Shown here: in pieces, positions 10,665-19,083 of the stretch
Numbering within the stretch: the first letter of the stretch is position 1
How the letters are laid out: each line of letters starts with the position of its first letter
NCBI RefSeq assembly: GCF_900177295.1
Contig: NZ_FWZX01000001.1
Location: forward strand, 694,631-758,630
Length of the DNA stretch: 64,000 nt
Direction: 5' to 3'
Source of the DNA: Tistlia consotensis USBA 355
Lineage (GTDB): Bacteria; Pseudomonadota; Alphaproteobacteria; Kiloniellales; DSM-21159
Made by a program: the position numbers and the translations under genes
The notes under the pieces: generated by a model
Told to the model about the DNA's origin: nothing
What the model saw: only the letters and a program-made list of their open reading frames with translations
The model's database searches: none

Positions 10665-13600
10665 GTGACCGAAGGAGCTCCCCGCGTCTCGACCATTCCG
10701 ACGGGGGTGCCCTTCGTCGATGCCCTGGCGCGCGGCCTGCTCGACCGCTTTCCCGACCCCGAGGCCCTGGCCGACGTCACGCTGCTGCTGCCGACCCGGC
10801 GCGCCTGCCGCGCGCTGCAGGAGGCCTTCCTGCGCGAGAGCGCCGGCCGGGCCCTGCTGCTGCCGAGCCTGCTGCCGCTCGGCGACCTCGACGCCGAGGA
10901 GCTGCTGCTGAGCGGCGACGAGCGCCTCGCCGAGGGCTTCGAGGCGCTGCCGCCGGTCATGCCACCGCTGACCCGCCAGCTGCTGCTGACCCGGCTGATC
11001 CTGCGCTGGGCCGAGCTGGAGGTGGCGCAGGACAGGCAGGGCGGCGGCGGCAGGAGCAGCGGCTTCGAGGTGCCGAGCTTCGACCAGGCCCTGCGCCTCG
11101 CCCAGGGCCTCGCCGAGTTCCTCGACGAGGTCGAGACCGAGGGGCTGAGGTTCGAGGACCTCTCGAAGGTCGTGCCCGAGGCCCATGCCGAGCACTGGCA
11201 GCACACGCTGCGCTTCCTGGCGATCGTCGGCGAGGCGCTGCCGGCGCTGCAGCAGGAGCTCGGCAGCGTCGGCCCGGCGGAGCGCCGGCGCCGGCTGCAC
11301 GAGCTGCAGCTCGAGCGCTGGCGCGGCGAGGCGCCGGCCGGCGCGGTGATCGCCGCCGGCTCGACCGGCTCGATCCCCTCGACGGCGGCGCTGCTCGACT
11401 GCATCGCCCGCCTGCCCGGCGGCGAGGTCGTGCTGCCCGGCCTCGACCGCAGCGCCGAGCCCGAGGTCTGGGAGCGGGTGCGCGAGGACCCCGGCCATCC
11501 GCAGCACAACCTGGCGCGGCTGCTCGAGCGCCTGGGCATCGAGCGCGAGGCCGTGACCGACTGGTGCGACCCGGAGTCCGGCGCCAGCCCGTCCCACTCG
11601 CCTCCCCTGCGCGCCGAGCTGGTCGAGCTGGCGCTGATCCCGGCCGAGGCCGCGGAGCGCTGGCGCGAGCGCATCGTCGCGATCGACCGGGAGCGGGCGC
11701 GCGAGGCCCTGGCCGGCGTCGTCCGCCTCGACCTGCCCGATGCCGGCGCCGAGGCCTCCGCCGTCGCGCTGATCCTGCGCGAGGCCCTGGAGACGCCGGG
11801 CCGCCGCGCCGCCCTGGTCACGCCCGACCGCGCCCTGGCGCGCCGGGTCGCCGCCGCGCTCGGCCGCTGGGGCATCGAGATCGACGACTCCGCCGGCCGG
11901 CCGCTGGCCGCGACGCCGCCGGCCCAGTTCCTGCGCCTGACCGCGGCGCTCGCCGCGGAGGGCTGCGCGCCGCTCGGCCTGCTCGCCGCGCTGAAGCATC
12001 CGCTGGCGGCCGGCGGCCAGGACCCGGCCGCCTTCCGCCGCCTGGTCCGCGACCTGGAGCGAACCGCCCTGCGCGGCCCGCGGCCGGCACCGGGTTTCGA
12101 CGGCCTGCGGGCCGCCCTCGACGGCTGGCGGGACGGCGAGGTGGCGCGCAGGGAGCGCGAGGCGGCGCGCCGCGCCCTGGCCGGGCGCCACCGCCGGCTC
12201 TCCGCTTTCGTTTCCGATCTGGAACGGATGGCCGCGCCCTTCCTGGCGGCTCTCGACGACGGGGAAGCGGCCGGGCAGCTCGACGCCCACCTCGGCTTCG
12301 CCGAGCGCCTCGCCGCCGACGCGGACGGCAGGGGCGCGGACCGGCTCTGGGCCGGCGAGGCCGGCGAGGCCCTGGCCGGCTTCGTCGCCGAGCTGCGCGA
12401 GGCCCTGGCCGACGGCGCGGCGCGGGTCGAGCCGGGCCGCTATCCGGCCTTCCTGGAGGCGCTGCTCGCCGGCCGGGTGGTGCGGCCGCGCTGGAACCGC
12501 CACCCGCGCCTGGCCATCCTGGGGCCGCTCGAGGCACGGCTGCTGCAGCCCGACGTGCTGGTCCTCGGCGGCCTCATCGAGGGCAGCTGGCCGGCCGAAT
12601 CGGAGCCGGGCCCCTGGCTCAGCCGGCCGATGCGCCGGGAGTTCGGCCTGCCGCCGCTGGAGCGGCGCGTCGGCCTCGCCGCCCACGACCTGGTCCAGGC
12701 GCTGGGTGCCGGGCGCGTCTACCTGACCCGCGCCGAGCGGGTCGAGGGCACGCCGACCGTCGCCTCGCGCTGGCTGCTGCGCCTCGACGCCCTGCTGGAG
12801 GCGCTCGGCCTGCCGCCGGACAGCCTCGCCGATCCGGAGAACGACTGGGCCGGCTGGGCCGAGGCGCTCGACCACCCGCAGCGCGCGGCGCGCCCGCTGC
12901 CGCCGCCGGCTCCGACGCCGCCGCTCGAGGCCCGCCCGACCCGGCTGTCGGTGACCCGCATCGAGACCTGGATGCGCGATCCCTACGCGCTCTACGCCGA
13001 CCGCATCCTCGGGCTGCGGCCGCTCGAGGCGATCGACGCCGATCCCGGCGCGGCCGACCGCGGCACCATGATCCACGACGCCCTGGAGGCCTTCATCCGG
13101 GCCTGGCCGGAGCGCCTGCCGGACGACGCCCTGGAGCAGCTGCTGGCGATCGGCGAGGCCGCCTTCGCGCCGCTGCGCGCGCGGCCCGCGGTGCGCGCCT
13201 TCTGGTGGCCGCGCTTCGAGCGCATCGCCCGCTGGATCGTCGAGACCGAGCAGGCCCGCCGGCCGGCGCTCGCCGCCCTCTTCGCCGAGGTGAAGGGCGA
13301 GCTCGCGATCGGGGCGGAGGGCTTCCGCCTGACCGCGCGCGCCGACCGCATCGAGCGGCGCCGCGACGGCGGCCTGGTGCTGATCGACTACAAGACCGGA
13401 CAGGCGCCGACCGCCAGGCAGATGGAGAGCGGCCTCAAGCCGCAGCTGCCGCTGGAGGCGGCGCTGCTGGCACGCGGCGCCTTCCCGGACCTGCCGGCGG
13501 CCCTGCCCGTCGAGCTCGCGGTCTGGCGCCTCGGCGGCGGCGATCCGGCCGGCGAGATCAAGGCCCACAGCGGCAAGGTCGATCTCTACGCCGAGCGGGC

Positions 13601-13757
13601 CTGGAGCGGCCTGGAGGAGCTGGTGCGCGCCTTTGCCGATCCCGGGACGCCCTACCACGCCCGGCCGCGCGGCGGCAGCTGGCTGCCGCAGTACGGCGAC
13701 TACGACCACCTGGCGCGGGTCAAGGAGTGGTCGAGCGCCGGAGGCGAGGCCGAATGA
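10665..13757 (+). CDS. addB: AddB, helicase-like and nuclease subunit of AddAB
   Basis: 1030-residue partner of AddA in double-strand-break end resection. The N-terminal half is an inactivated UvrD-like helicase region (LLLPTRRACRALQEAF). The C-terminal RecB-family nuclease begins with LSVTRIETWMRDPY and carries GTMIHDALEAF and the catalytic LVLIDYKTGQ near residue 907. The last 270 residues contain no cysteine, so the Fe-S clasp of Bacillus AddB is absent, as in the alphaproteobacterial AddB group. The GTG start lies 9 nt after murU. The stop overlaps the addA start (ATGA at 13754-13757), which implies coupled synthesis of the two subunits. Confidence 0.93.
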   Translation: MTEGAPRVSTIPTGVPFVDALARGLLDRFPDPEALADVTLLLPTRRACRALQEAFLRESAGRALLLPSLLPLGDLDAEELLLSGDERLAEGFEALPPVMPPLTRQLLLTRLILRWAELEVAQDRQGGGGRSSGFEVPSFDQALRLAQGLAEFLDEVETEGLRFEDLSKVVPEAHAEHWQHTLRFLAIVGEALPALQQELGSVGPAERRRRLHELQLERWRGEAPAGAVIAAGSTGSIPSTAALLDCIARLPGGEVVLPGLDRSAEPEVWERVREDPGHPQHNLARLLERLGIEREAVTDWCDPESGASPSHSPPLRAELVELALIPAEAAERWRERIVAIDRERAREALAGVVRLDLPDAGAEASAVALILREALETPGRRAALVTPDRALARRVAAALGRWGIEIDDSAGRPLAATPPAQFLRLTAALAAEGCAPLGLLAALKHPLAAGGQDPAAFRRLVRDLERTALRGPRPAPGFDGLRAALDGWRDGEVARREREAARRALAGRHRRLSAFVSDLERMAAPFLAALDDGEAAGQLDAHLGFAERLAADADGRGADRLWAGEAGEALAGFVAELREALADGAARVEPGRYPAFLEALLAGRVVRPRWNRHPRLAILGPLEARLLQPDVLVLGGLIEGSWPAESEPGPWLSRPMRREFGLPPLERRVGLAAHDLVQALGAGRVYLTRAERVEGTPTVASRWLLRLDALLEALGLPPDSLADPENDWAGWAEALDHPQRAARPLPPPAPTPPLEARPTRLSVTRIETWMRDPYALYADRILGLRPLEAIDADPGAADRGTMIHDALEAFIRAWPERLPDDALEQLLAIGEAAFAPLRARPAVRAFWWPRFERIARWIVETEQARRPALAALFAEVKGELAIGAEGFRLTARADRIERRRDGGLVLIDYKTGQAPTARQMESGLKPQLPLEAALLARGAFPDLPAALPVELAVWRLGGGDPAGEIKAHSGKVDLYAERAWSGLEELVRAFADPGTPYHARPRGGSWLPQYGDYDHLARVKEWSSAGGEAE

Positions 13758-16700
13758 GCGCGGCCGAGCCCGACCGGCTGGTCGCCGCCGCAGCCGAGCG
13801 CCAGCGGCGGGCCGCCGATCCCGAGGCCTCGGCCTGGGTCGGGGCCTCGGCCGGCACCGGCAAGACCCGGGTGCTGACCGACCGGGTGCTGCGCCTGCTG
13901 CTGGCCCGCGCGCGCCCCGAGCGGCTGCTCTGCCTGACCTTCACCAAGGCGGCGGCGGCCGAGATGCGCCAGCGCCTCGCCGACAGCCTGCGCCACTGGG
14001 CGACGCTCGACGACGAGGCGCTGGCCGAGCGGCTGCGGCGCCTGCTCGGCCGGCCCGCCGAGGCCGGCGAGATGACCGTGGCGCGCCGGCTCTTCGCCCG
14101 CGTGCTCGACACCCCGGGCGGCCTCAAGATCCAGACGATCCACGCCTTCTGCCAGTCGCTGCTGGCGCGCTTCCCCCTGGAGGCCGGGGTCGCGCCGCAC
14201 TTCCGCGCGCTCGACGAGCGCGGCCAGCAGGAGCTGCTGTTCGAGGCCTTCGAGGGCACCCTGGCCGCCGCCGGTGCGGACGGGGACGGCCTGCTCGACG
14301 CGCTCTCCGTCGTCACGGGCCTGGCCAACGAGGAGGACTTCCGCAGCGTCCTCGGCGAGCTGATCAAGGAACGCGGCCGGCTCGAGGCCCTGCTGACGCA
14401 GCACGGCTCGGCCGAGGGCGTCGGCCGGGCCGTCGCCGCCGCGCTCGGCGTCGAGCCGGGCGAGAGCGCCGAGGCGGCGCTGGAGGCGGCCTGCCGCGAC
14501 GAGGCCCTGGACCTGATGGGTCTCCGGCTCAGCGCCAGGGCGCTGCTCGAAGGCAAGAAGAGCGACGTCCCCAAGGGCGAGGCGATCGCCCGCTGGCTCG
14601 AGGAGGTCGAGAGCCGGCCGCAGCGCTTCGCCGGCTATCTGCGCGCCTTCTTCACCGCCGACGGCAAGGTCTTCGCGAAGTTCGCGACCAAGGAGGCCGA
14701 GGCCTCCTTCCCCGGCCTCTCGGAGATCATGGGCGCCGAGGCCGAGCGCCTGCGGATCCTGCGCGAGCGCCTCAACGCGATCCGCTTGGCCGAGGCGACG
14801 CGCGCCCTGGTCACCCTGGCCGCCGACATCCTGACCCGCTACCAGCGCCGCAAGGCCGACCACGCCGTGCTCGACTACGAGGACCTGATCCTCAGGACCC
14901 GGTCGCTGCTCGCGCGGCCCGGCCTCGCCGCCTGGGTGCTGTTCAAGCTGGACGGCGGCCTCGACCACCTGCTGGTCGACGAGGCCCAGGACACCAACCC
15001 CGACCAGTGGGCGGTGATCGAGAGCCTGACCAGCGAGTTCTTCGCCGGCGAGGGCGCCTACGAGGCGCGCGGCGAGGGCCTGCCGCGCACGGTCTTCGCG
15101 GTTGGCGACGCCAAGCAGTCGATCTTCGGCTTCCAGCGCGCCGACCCCCACGAGTTCGGCCGCATGGAAGGCGTCTTCGCCGGGCGCGTGAAGGCCGTGC
15201 AGCGGCCCTGGGCGCCGGTCGCGCTGTCCCACTCCTTCCGCTCGGCGGACGCCGTGCTGAAGGCGGTCGACGAGACCTTCCGGCCGCCGGCGGTGCATCG
15301 CGGCGTCGCCCTCGCCGGCCGCTGGCTCGACCACGAGCCGGTGCGCGTCGGCCAGGCCGGGCTGGTCGAGCTCTGGCCGCCGGCGCCGACGCCCGAGGAG
15401 GCCGAGGAGGAGGGCTGGGCCCCGCCGCTCGCCCGCTCGGCCCAGGTGCCCTCCCAGACCCGCCTCGCGCGCCTGATCGCCGCGCGCATCGCCGCCTGGC
15501 TGCGGCCCGCCGCGACCGGGCCCGGCCAGGACGGCTGGCTCGACAGCAAGGCCCGGCCGGTCGGGCCCGGCGACGTGCTGATCCTGGTGCGCCGGCGCAA
15601 CGCCTTCGTCGAGGAGCTGGTGCGCGCCCTCAAGCAGCGCGACGTGCCGGTCGCCGGCGTCGACCGCATGGTGCTGTCCGAGCAGCTCGCGGTCATGGAC
15701 CTGATCGCGCTGGGCCGGGTGCTGCTGCTGCCCGAGGACGACCTGACCCTGGCCTGCCTGCTCAAGAGCCCGCTGATCGGCCTCGACGAGGAGACGCTGT
15801 TCCGGCTCTGCTGGCGGCGCCCGGGCAGCCTGTGGGACAGCCTGCGCCGGGCCGCCGCGGAGGACGCGGACTGCGCCGGCGCCCTCGCCTTCGTCGAGGC
15901 GCAGCGGGCGCGCGCCGATTTCGTCGCCCCCTACGAGCTCTATGCCGAGCTGCTGGAGCAGGGCGGCCGGCGCCGGCTGCTCGCCCGCCTCGGCCAGGAG
16001 GCCGCCGATCCGATCGAGGAGTTCCTCGGCCTCGCCCTCGCCTACGAGCGCGAGCATACGCCCTCCCTCGAAGGCTTCCTGCACTGGGTCGAGCAGGGCG
16101 AGCAGGAGATCAAGCGCGACCTGGAGCAGGGCCAGGACCGGGTGCGCGTCATGACCGCCCATGCCGCCAAGGGCCTGCAGGCGCCGATCGTCATCCTGCC
16201 CGACACCCTGCAGAAGCCGCAGCCGCGCGACCGCCTGCTGTGGCTCGAGCAGGCGGCCGGCGCGCCGCTGCCGCTCTGGCTGCCGCGCAAGGAGCTCGGC
16301 GAGCCGGTCTCGCTGGAGGCCCGCAACCGCCTCGCCGAGCGCCAGGACGAGGAGCACCGGCGGCTGCTCTACGTCGCCATGACCCGGGCCGAGGACCGGC
16401 TCTACCTCTGCGGCTGGCAGAGCCGGCGCGGCGCGCCCGAGGACTGCTGGTACAAGCTGGCCGAGGCCGGGCTGGCGGCCTGCGGCGAGGCGCTCGACCT
16501 CGACTTCTCGGCGCTGGCGCCGGAGGGCTGGAGCGGGCCGGGCTGGCGCCTCGCGACCCGCCAGCGCGCCGCGCCCGAGACCGAGTCCCGGCGCCGCAGC
16601 GCCGGCGCCGCCGCCGCCGCGGTGCTGCCCGACTGGCTGCGCGAGCCGCCGCCGGCCGAGGCCGAGCCGCCGCAGCCCCTGGCGCCCTCCCGGCCGGCCG

Positions 16701-17254
16701 CCGCCGAGCCGCCGTCGCGCTCGCCGCTCGCCACGGGCGGCGAGGACCGCTTTCGCCGCGGCCTGCTGATCCACCGCCTGCTGCAGTCGCTGCCCGAGCT
16801 GCCGGCCGGGCGCCGCCGGGCCGCCGCCGAGCGCTTCCTGGCGGCCCCGGTGCACGGCCTCGGGCCGGCGGTGCAGGCCGAGATCCTGGCCGCGACCCTG
16901 GGCGTGCTGGAGCGGCCGGAGCTGGCGCCGCTGTTCGGCCCCGGCAGCCGCGCCGAGGCGCCGGTGATCGGCGTCGTGCCCGACGCCCGGGGCCGGCCGC
17001 AGGTGGTCAGCGGCCGCATCGACCGGCTCTGCGTCACGCCGGAACAGGTTCTGGTCCTCGACTTCAAGACCCAGCGCCCAGCCCCCGCGGAGGCCGCCGC
17101 GGTGGCGCCGCTCTACCTCCAGCAACTGGCGGTCTACCGCGCGATTCTGCGGCGCATCTACCCCGACCGGCCGGTCGCCTGCGCCCTGCTCTGGACCGAC
17201 GGGCCGCGCCTGATGCCGGTCGCGGACGCGCTGCTCGACCGCCACGCGCCTTGA
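13754..17254 (+). CDS. addA: AddA, helicase-nuclease subunit
   Basis: 1166-residue UvrD/RecB-type ATP-dependent helicase with a C-terminal nuclease domain; with AddB it resects DNA ends for RecA loading. Helicase motifs in order: I GASAGTGKT (residues 30-38), Ia LTFTKAAAAEM, II VDEAQDTNPDQW (about 407), III VFAVGDAKQSIFGFQ, V VMTAHAAKGLQ (about 800), VI LYVAMTRAED. The nuclease motif VLVLDFKTQR sits near residue 1100. All catalytic motifs look intact. A Pro/Ala-rich linker (about 955-995) separates helicase and nuclease. Confidence 0.96.
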   Translation: MSAAEPDRLVAAAAERQRRAADPEASAWVGASAGTGKTRVLTDRVLRLLLARARPERLLCLTFTKAAAAEMRQRLADSLRHWATLDDEALAERLRRLLGRPAEAGEMTVARRLFARVLDTPGGLKIQTIHAFCQSLLARFPLEAGVAPHFRALDERGQQELLFEAFEGTLAAAGADGDGLLDALSVVTGLANEEDFRSVLGELIKERGRLEALLTQHGSAEGVGRAVAAALGVEPGESAEAALEAACRDEALDLMGLRLSARALLEGKKSDVPKGEAIARWLEEVESRPQRFAGYLRAFFTADGKVFAKFATKEAEASFPGLSEIMGAEAERLRILRERLNAIRLAEATRALVTLAADILTRYQRRKADHAVLDYEDLILRTRSLLARPGLAAWVLFKLDGGLDHLLVDEAQDTNPDQWAVIESLTSEFFAGEGAYEARGEGLPRTVFAVGDAKQSIFGFQRADPHEFGRMEGVFAGRVKAVQRPWAPVALSHSFRSADAVLKAVDETFRPPAVHRGVALAGRWLDHEPVRVGQAGLVELWPPAPTPEEAEEEGWAPPLARSAQVPSQTRLARLIAARIAAWLRPAATGPGQDGWLDSKARPVGPGDVLILVRRRNAFVEELVRALKQRDVPVAGVDRMVLSEQLAVMDLIALGRVLLLPEDDLTLACLLKSPLIGLDEETLFRLCWRRPGSLWDSLRRAAAEDADCAGALAFVEAQRARADFVAPYELYAELLEQGGRRRLLARLGQEAADPIEEFLGLALAYEREHTPSLEGFLHWVEQGEQEIKRDLEQGQDRVRVMTAHAAKGLQAPIVILPDTLQKPQPRDRLLWLEQAAGAPLPLWLPRKELGEPVSLEARNRLAERQDEEHRRLLYVAMTRAEDRLYLCGWQSRRGAPEDCWYKLAEAGLAACGEALDLDFSALAPEGWSGPGWRLATRQRAAPETESRRRSAGAAAAAVLPDWLREPPPAEAEPPQPLAPSRPAAAEPPSRSPLATGGEDRFRRGLLIHRLLQSLPELPAGRRRAAAERFLAAPVHGLGPAVQAEILAATLGVLERPELAPLFGPGSRAEAPVIGVVPDARGRPQVVSGRIDRLCVTPEQVLVLDFKTQRPAPAEAAAVAPLYLQQLAVYRAILRRIYPDRPVACALLWTDGPRLMPVADALLDRHAP

Positions 17255-17386
17255 CCTTGCGTGGGGCCGCGGACCATATACGCTCGACCATGCAAGCGCG
17301 CCGGCACGTCCCGTCGGCCCCCGGTAGCGGGGCCGGATCGCGAGCCGGGAGCCGAGACGCGTAGACGGTTCTGGAGGAGAGCAAGA

Positions 17387-17707
17387 ATGGCGACCACGAA
17401 GATCAGCGACGACAGCTTCCGGGCTGACGTGCTGGAGTCCGACAAGCCGGTTGTCGTCGATTTCTGGGCGGAGTGGTGCGGGCCCTGCAAGATGATCGCG
17501 CCGGCCCTGGAGGAGATCGCCGCGTCGCTCGGCGACAAGGTCGTCGTCGCCAAGCTGAACATCGACGACAACCCGAAGACCCCGGCGACCTACGGCGTGC
17601 GCGGCATCCCGACCCTGATGCTGTTCAAGGACGGCCAGGTCGCCGCGACCAAGGTCGGCGCCCTGCCGAAGAACGCCCTGCAGTCCTGGATCGAGGCCAA
17701 CGTCTGA
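17387..17707 (+). CDS. trxA: Thioredoxin
   Basis: 106-residue cytoplasmic thioredoxin with the WCGPC active site ([15 protein letters not shown]), the buried Asp of VVVDFW, and cis-Pro in GIPTLMLF. A strong GGAGGAG ribosome site lies 7 nt before the ATG. It is the last gene of the addAB block, as in many alphaproteobacteria, and is followed by an intrinsic terminator into whose tail the IS1595-family transposon has inserted. Confidence 0.97.
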   Translation: MATTKISDDSFRADVLESDKPVVVDFWAEWCGPCKMIAPALEEIAASLGDKVVVAKLNIDDNPKTPATYGVRGIPTLMLFKDGQVAATKVGALPKNALQSWIEANV

Positions 17708-17740
17708 GGCCTCTCCGGACGGAGCAGAATCGGATGCGAG

Positions 17741-17768
17741 CCCCCGCTTCGGCGGGGGTTTTGCTTTT
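17741..17768 (+). terminator. Rho-independent terminator of trxA
   Basis: Perfect 7-bp stem CCCCCGC/GCGGGGG closed by a TTCG tetraloop, followed by TTTTGCTTTT. The last bases of this tail form the left copy of the transposon's target duplication, so the insertion left the stem and most of the T-tract intact. Confidence 0.9.
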
Positions 17769-17770
17769 GG
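17763..17770 (+). repeat. Target-site duplication, left copy (GCTTTTGG)
   Basis: GCTTTTGG directly abuts the left terminal inverted repeat; the identical 8 bases abut the right one at 21890-21897. Eight-base duplications are characteristic of the IS1595 family. Confidence 0.92.
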
Positions 17771-17793
17771 CGGCATTATGCAGCAAGCACACC
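17771..17793 (+). repeat. Left terminal inverted repeat of the IS1595-family element
   Basis: Begins CGGCATTATGCAGCAA and continues GCACACC. It pairs as an inverted repeat with 21867-21889, differing only at positions 17 and 19. Confidence 0.92.
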
Positions 17794-17906
17794 AAGGCTG
17801 CTGCACTGCCTCGCCGAGCCTCTGGCCCAACCCCGCAAGCTAAGGAGGGAACGATGAGCTAGGGGCCGGGGCGATGTTCGCCAAGGCGGCTGGGGCCGCG
17901 CTTGCG

Positions 17907-18800
17907 TTAATTGGACTTGTTGCCCTTTTCGCAGGGAACCAATTCGTTCTCGCCAGTCCGATCAATGTGGAACGGGAGCCAATAACGGAAACGTGTAGTT
18001 CTCCGCCCTTTGAAAGCATCTTGATATTTGATTTCGCCAAAAACATACAGGTTATATGTTTTACTATCTGCGAATCCCAGGAACATAGAGAGCAATTGAC
18101 TCTTTATAGGAATTGTATGATAGATCTCTTGATTAAGAAAGATATCAATAACATTTTTAACACGCTCCCTATCAACCTCGAAAGTCTCCGATCCTACTTT
18201 GAAGACCGTGCTAGTTGCAAAATATTTTACTTTGTATGCCGGCGTAGATCCGTAGTTTTTAATGGATACAATAATATTAGCAGATTTCCCTCCATCATGG
18301 AGGGCCAAATTTACTTTCGAAAAGCCAACATAGGCGCGGATCTCTTTCTGGGTGTTCTTCCGCGCCTCTTTAATGGAAACAACTGCAGCATTGGCAGTTC
18401 TTTTTGTCTCGTGCAATGTGTCTCGCACAAACAATACACCGACGAAGGTAAGAACTATCGTTATAAGCCCGACGCTTCCCGCAACGATGACGGCGCCATA
18501 CGTCCAATCAGCCATCGATTTCTGGGCATACAGATCCTCTTCGGCGCGCTGGGCCTCGCGATTGGCCTCTACCTTCAGTTTAAGGCAATCGAGAGCTTTC
18601 TGAGGTTCGCTGAGCCGCAGGCAGTCGCGTTGAAGTTCATACTGAGTACGCTGTTGTGTATTGGCAGCGGCATAATCTTCGTACGCGCGGTTGTATTGCT
18701 GACTGGCCCCTGACCACCAAATGAACGGTGCTATGAAAGCAAGATAGACGACGAGAATCAGCCAATGCGCATTTCGCGAGTACCAATCGCTTCTAGGCAT
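17907..18800 (-). CDS. Two-TM passenger protein of unknown function
   Basis: 297 residues. A hydrophobic segment (about 14-30, WLILVVYLAFIAPFIWW), a charged helical stretch with two Cys (about 55-85), a second hydrophobic segment (about 100-125, YGAVIVAGSVGLITIVLTFV), then a roughly 165-residue, beta-rich soluble domain. The topology suggests an inner-membrane anchor with both termini and the large domain in the cytoplasm. No enzyme motif is seen. Codon use is AT-rich and unlike the chromosome. The ATG at 18800 lies inside the upstream DUF6471 gene (43-bp overlap) and has no good ribosome site of its own, so it is probably translated by coupling. Possibly an effector or toxin-like cargo; this is inference only. 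Confidence 0.7.
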   Translation of the reverse strand: MPRSDWYSRNAHWLILVVYLAFIAPFIWWSGASQQYNRAYEDYAAANTQQRTQYELQRDCLRLSEPQKALDCLKLKVEANREAQRAEEDLYAQKSMADWTYGAVIVAGSVGLITIVLTFVGVLFVRDTLHETKRTANAAVVSIKEARKNTQKEIRAYVGFSKVNLALHDGGKSANIIVSIKNYGSTPAYKVKYFATSTVFKVGSETFEVDRERVKNVIDIFLNQEIYHTIPIKSQLLSMFLGFADSKTYNLYVFGEIKYQDAFKGRRTTRFRYWLPFHIDRTGENELVPCEKGNKSN

Positions 18801-18982
18801 TGGAGCAGAAAGGCAGCGGTGAATTTTCCACGGCTGACCTTGTTCCTCAGGTTGCGTTCATCCTCGTGAACGCCAATTGATTCCAGCTTCTGCTGCAATT
18901 GGGAATAGGTAATCCCCTGACGCGCCATCTCGCTGCGGATGAGGCCGCGCGCCTTGGCTTCCCAATCGGTCCTTTCTGGCAT
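18758..18982 (-). CDS. DUF6471-like small protein
   Basis: 74 residues from the ATG at 18982, which has an AGGAG ribosome site 8 nt upstream; upstream ATGs at 19012 and 19015 are less well placed. The sequence (WEAKARGLIRSEMARQG, then ERNLRNKVSRGKFTAAFLL) matches what I know of the DUF6471 family, a compact helical domain resembling a helix-turn-helix. It may bind DNA, perhaps autoregulating the pair from the 100-bp divergent region upstream, but no function is established. Its 3' end overlaps the start of the two-TM gene by 43 bp. Confidence 0.75.
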   Translation of the reverse strand: MPERTDWEAKARGLIRSEMARQGITYSQLQQKLESIGVHEDERNLRNKVSRGKFTAAFLLQCLEAIGTREMRIG

Positions 18983-19083
18983 GGTCGCTGCTCCTATGAT
19001 GCGATTTGTCATCATATAGCGTGCTTCTGCCCTTGAAAAGGTGATAGATCGTCATCATCTCTGATGCGTAGGCACTGGAGACG
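18983..19083. promoter_or_regulatory. Divergent intergenic region with repeated GTCATCAT
   Basis: The 101 bp between the DUF6471 gene and the transposase must hold both promoters. Two direct copies of GTCATCAT (19008-19015 and 19051-19058) lie 43 bp apart here, each followed by an AT- or CT-rich stretch. They could be an operator for the DUF6471 protein, but that is a guess from position. No clear -35/-10 pair stands out. Confidence 0.3.

Noticed and set aside
8592-17830. Very long minus-strand frames opposite amgK-murU-addB-addA
   Set aside because: They are antisense shadows produced by high third-position GC; they are Gly/Arg/Gln-rich and the plus strand has well-conserved genes.
17841-17861. 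Perfect AGGAGG followed by ATG AGC TAG near the left transposon end
   Set aside because: The frame has two codons only; at most the remnant of a truncated gene.
17874-18713. 279-residue plus-strand frame opposite the two-TM gene
   Set aside because: It is Cys/Ser-rich without a domain, while the minus-strand frame has two clear membrane helices and overlaps a DUF6471 gene in operon fashion.
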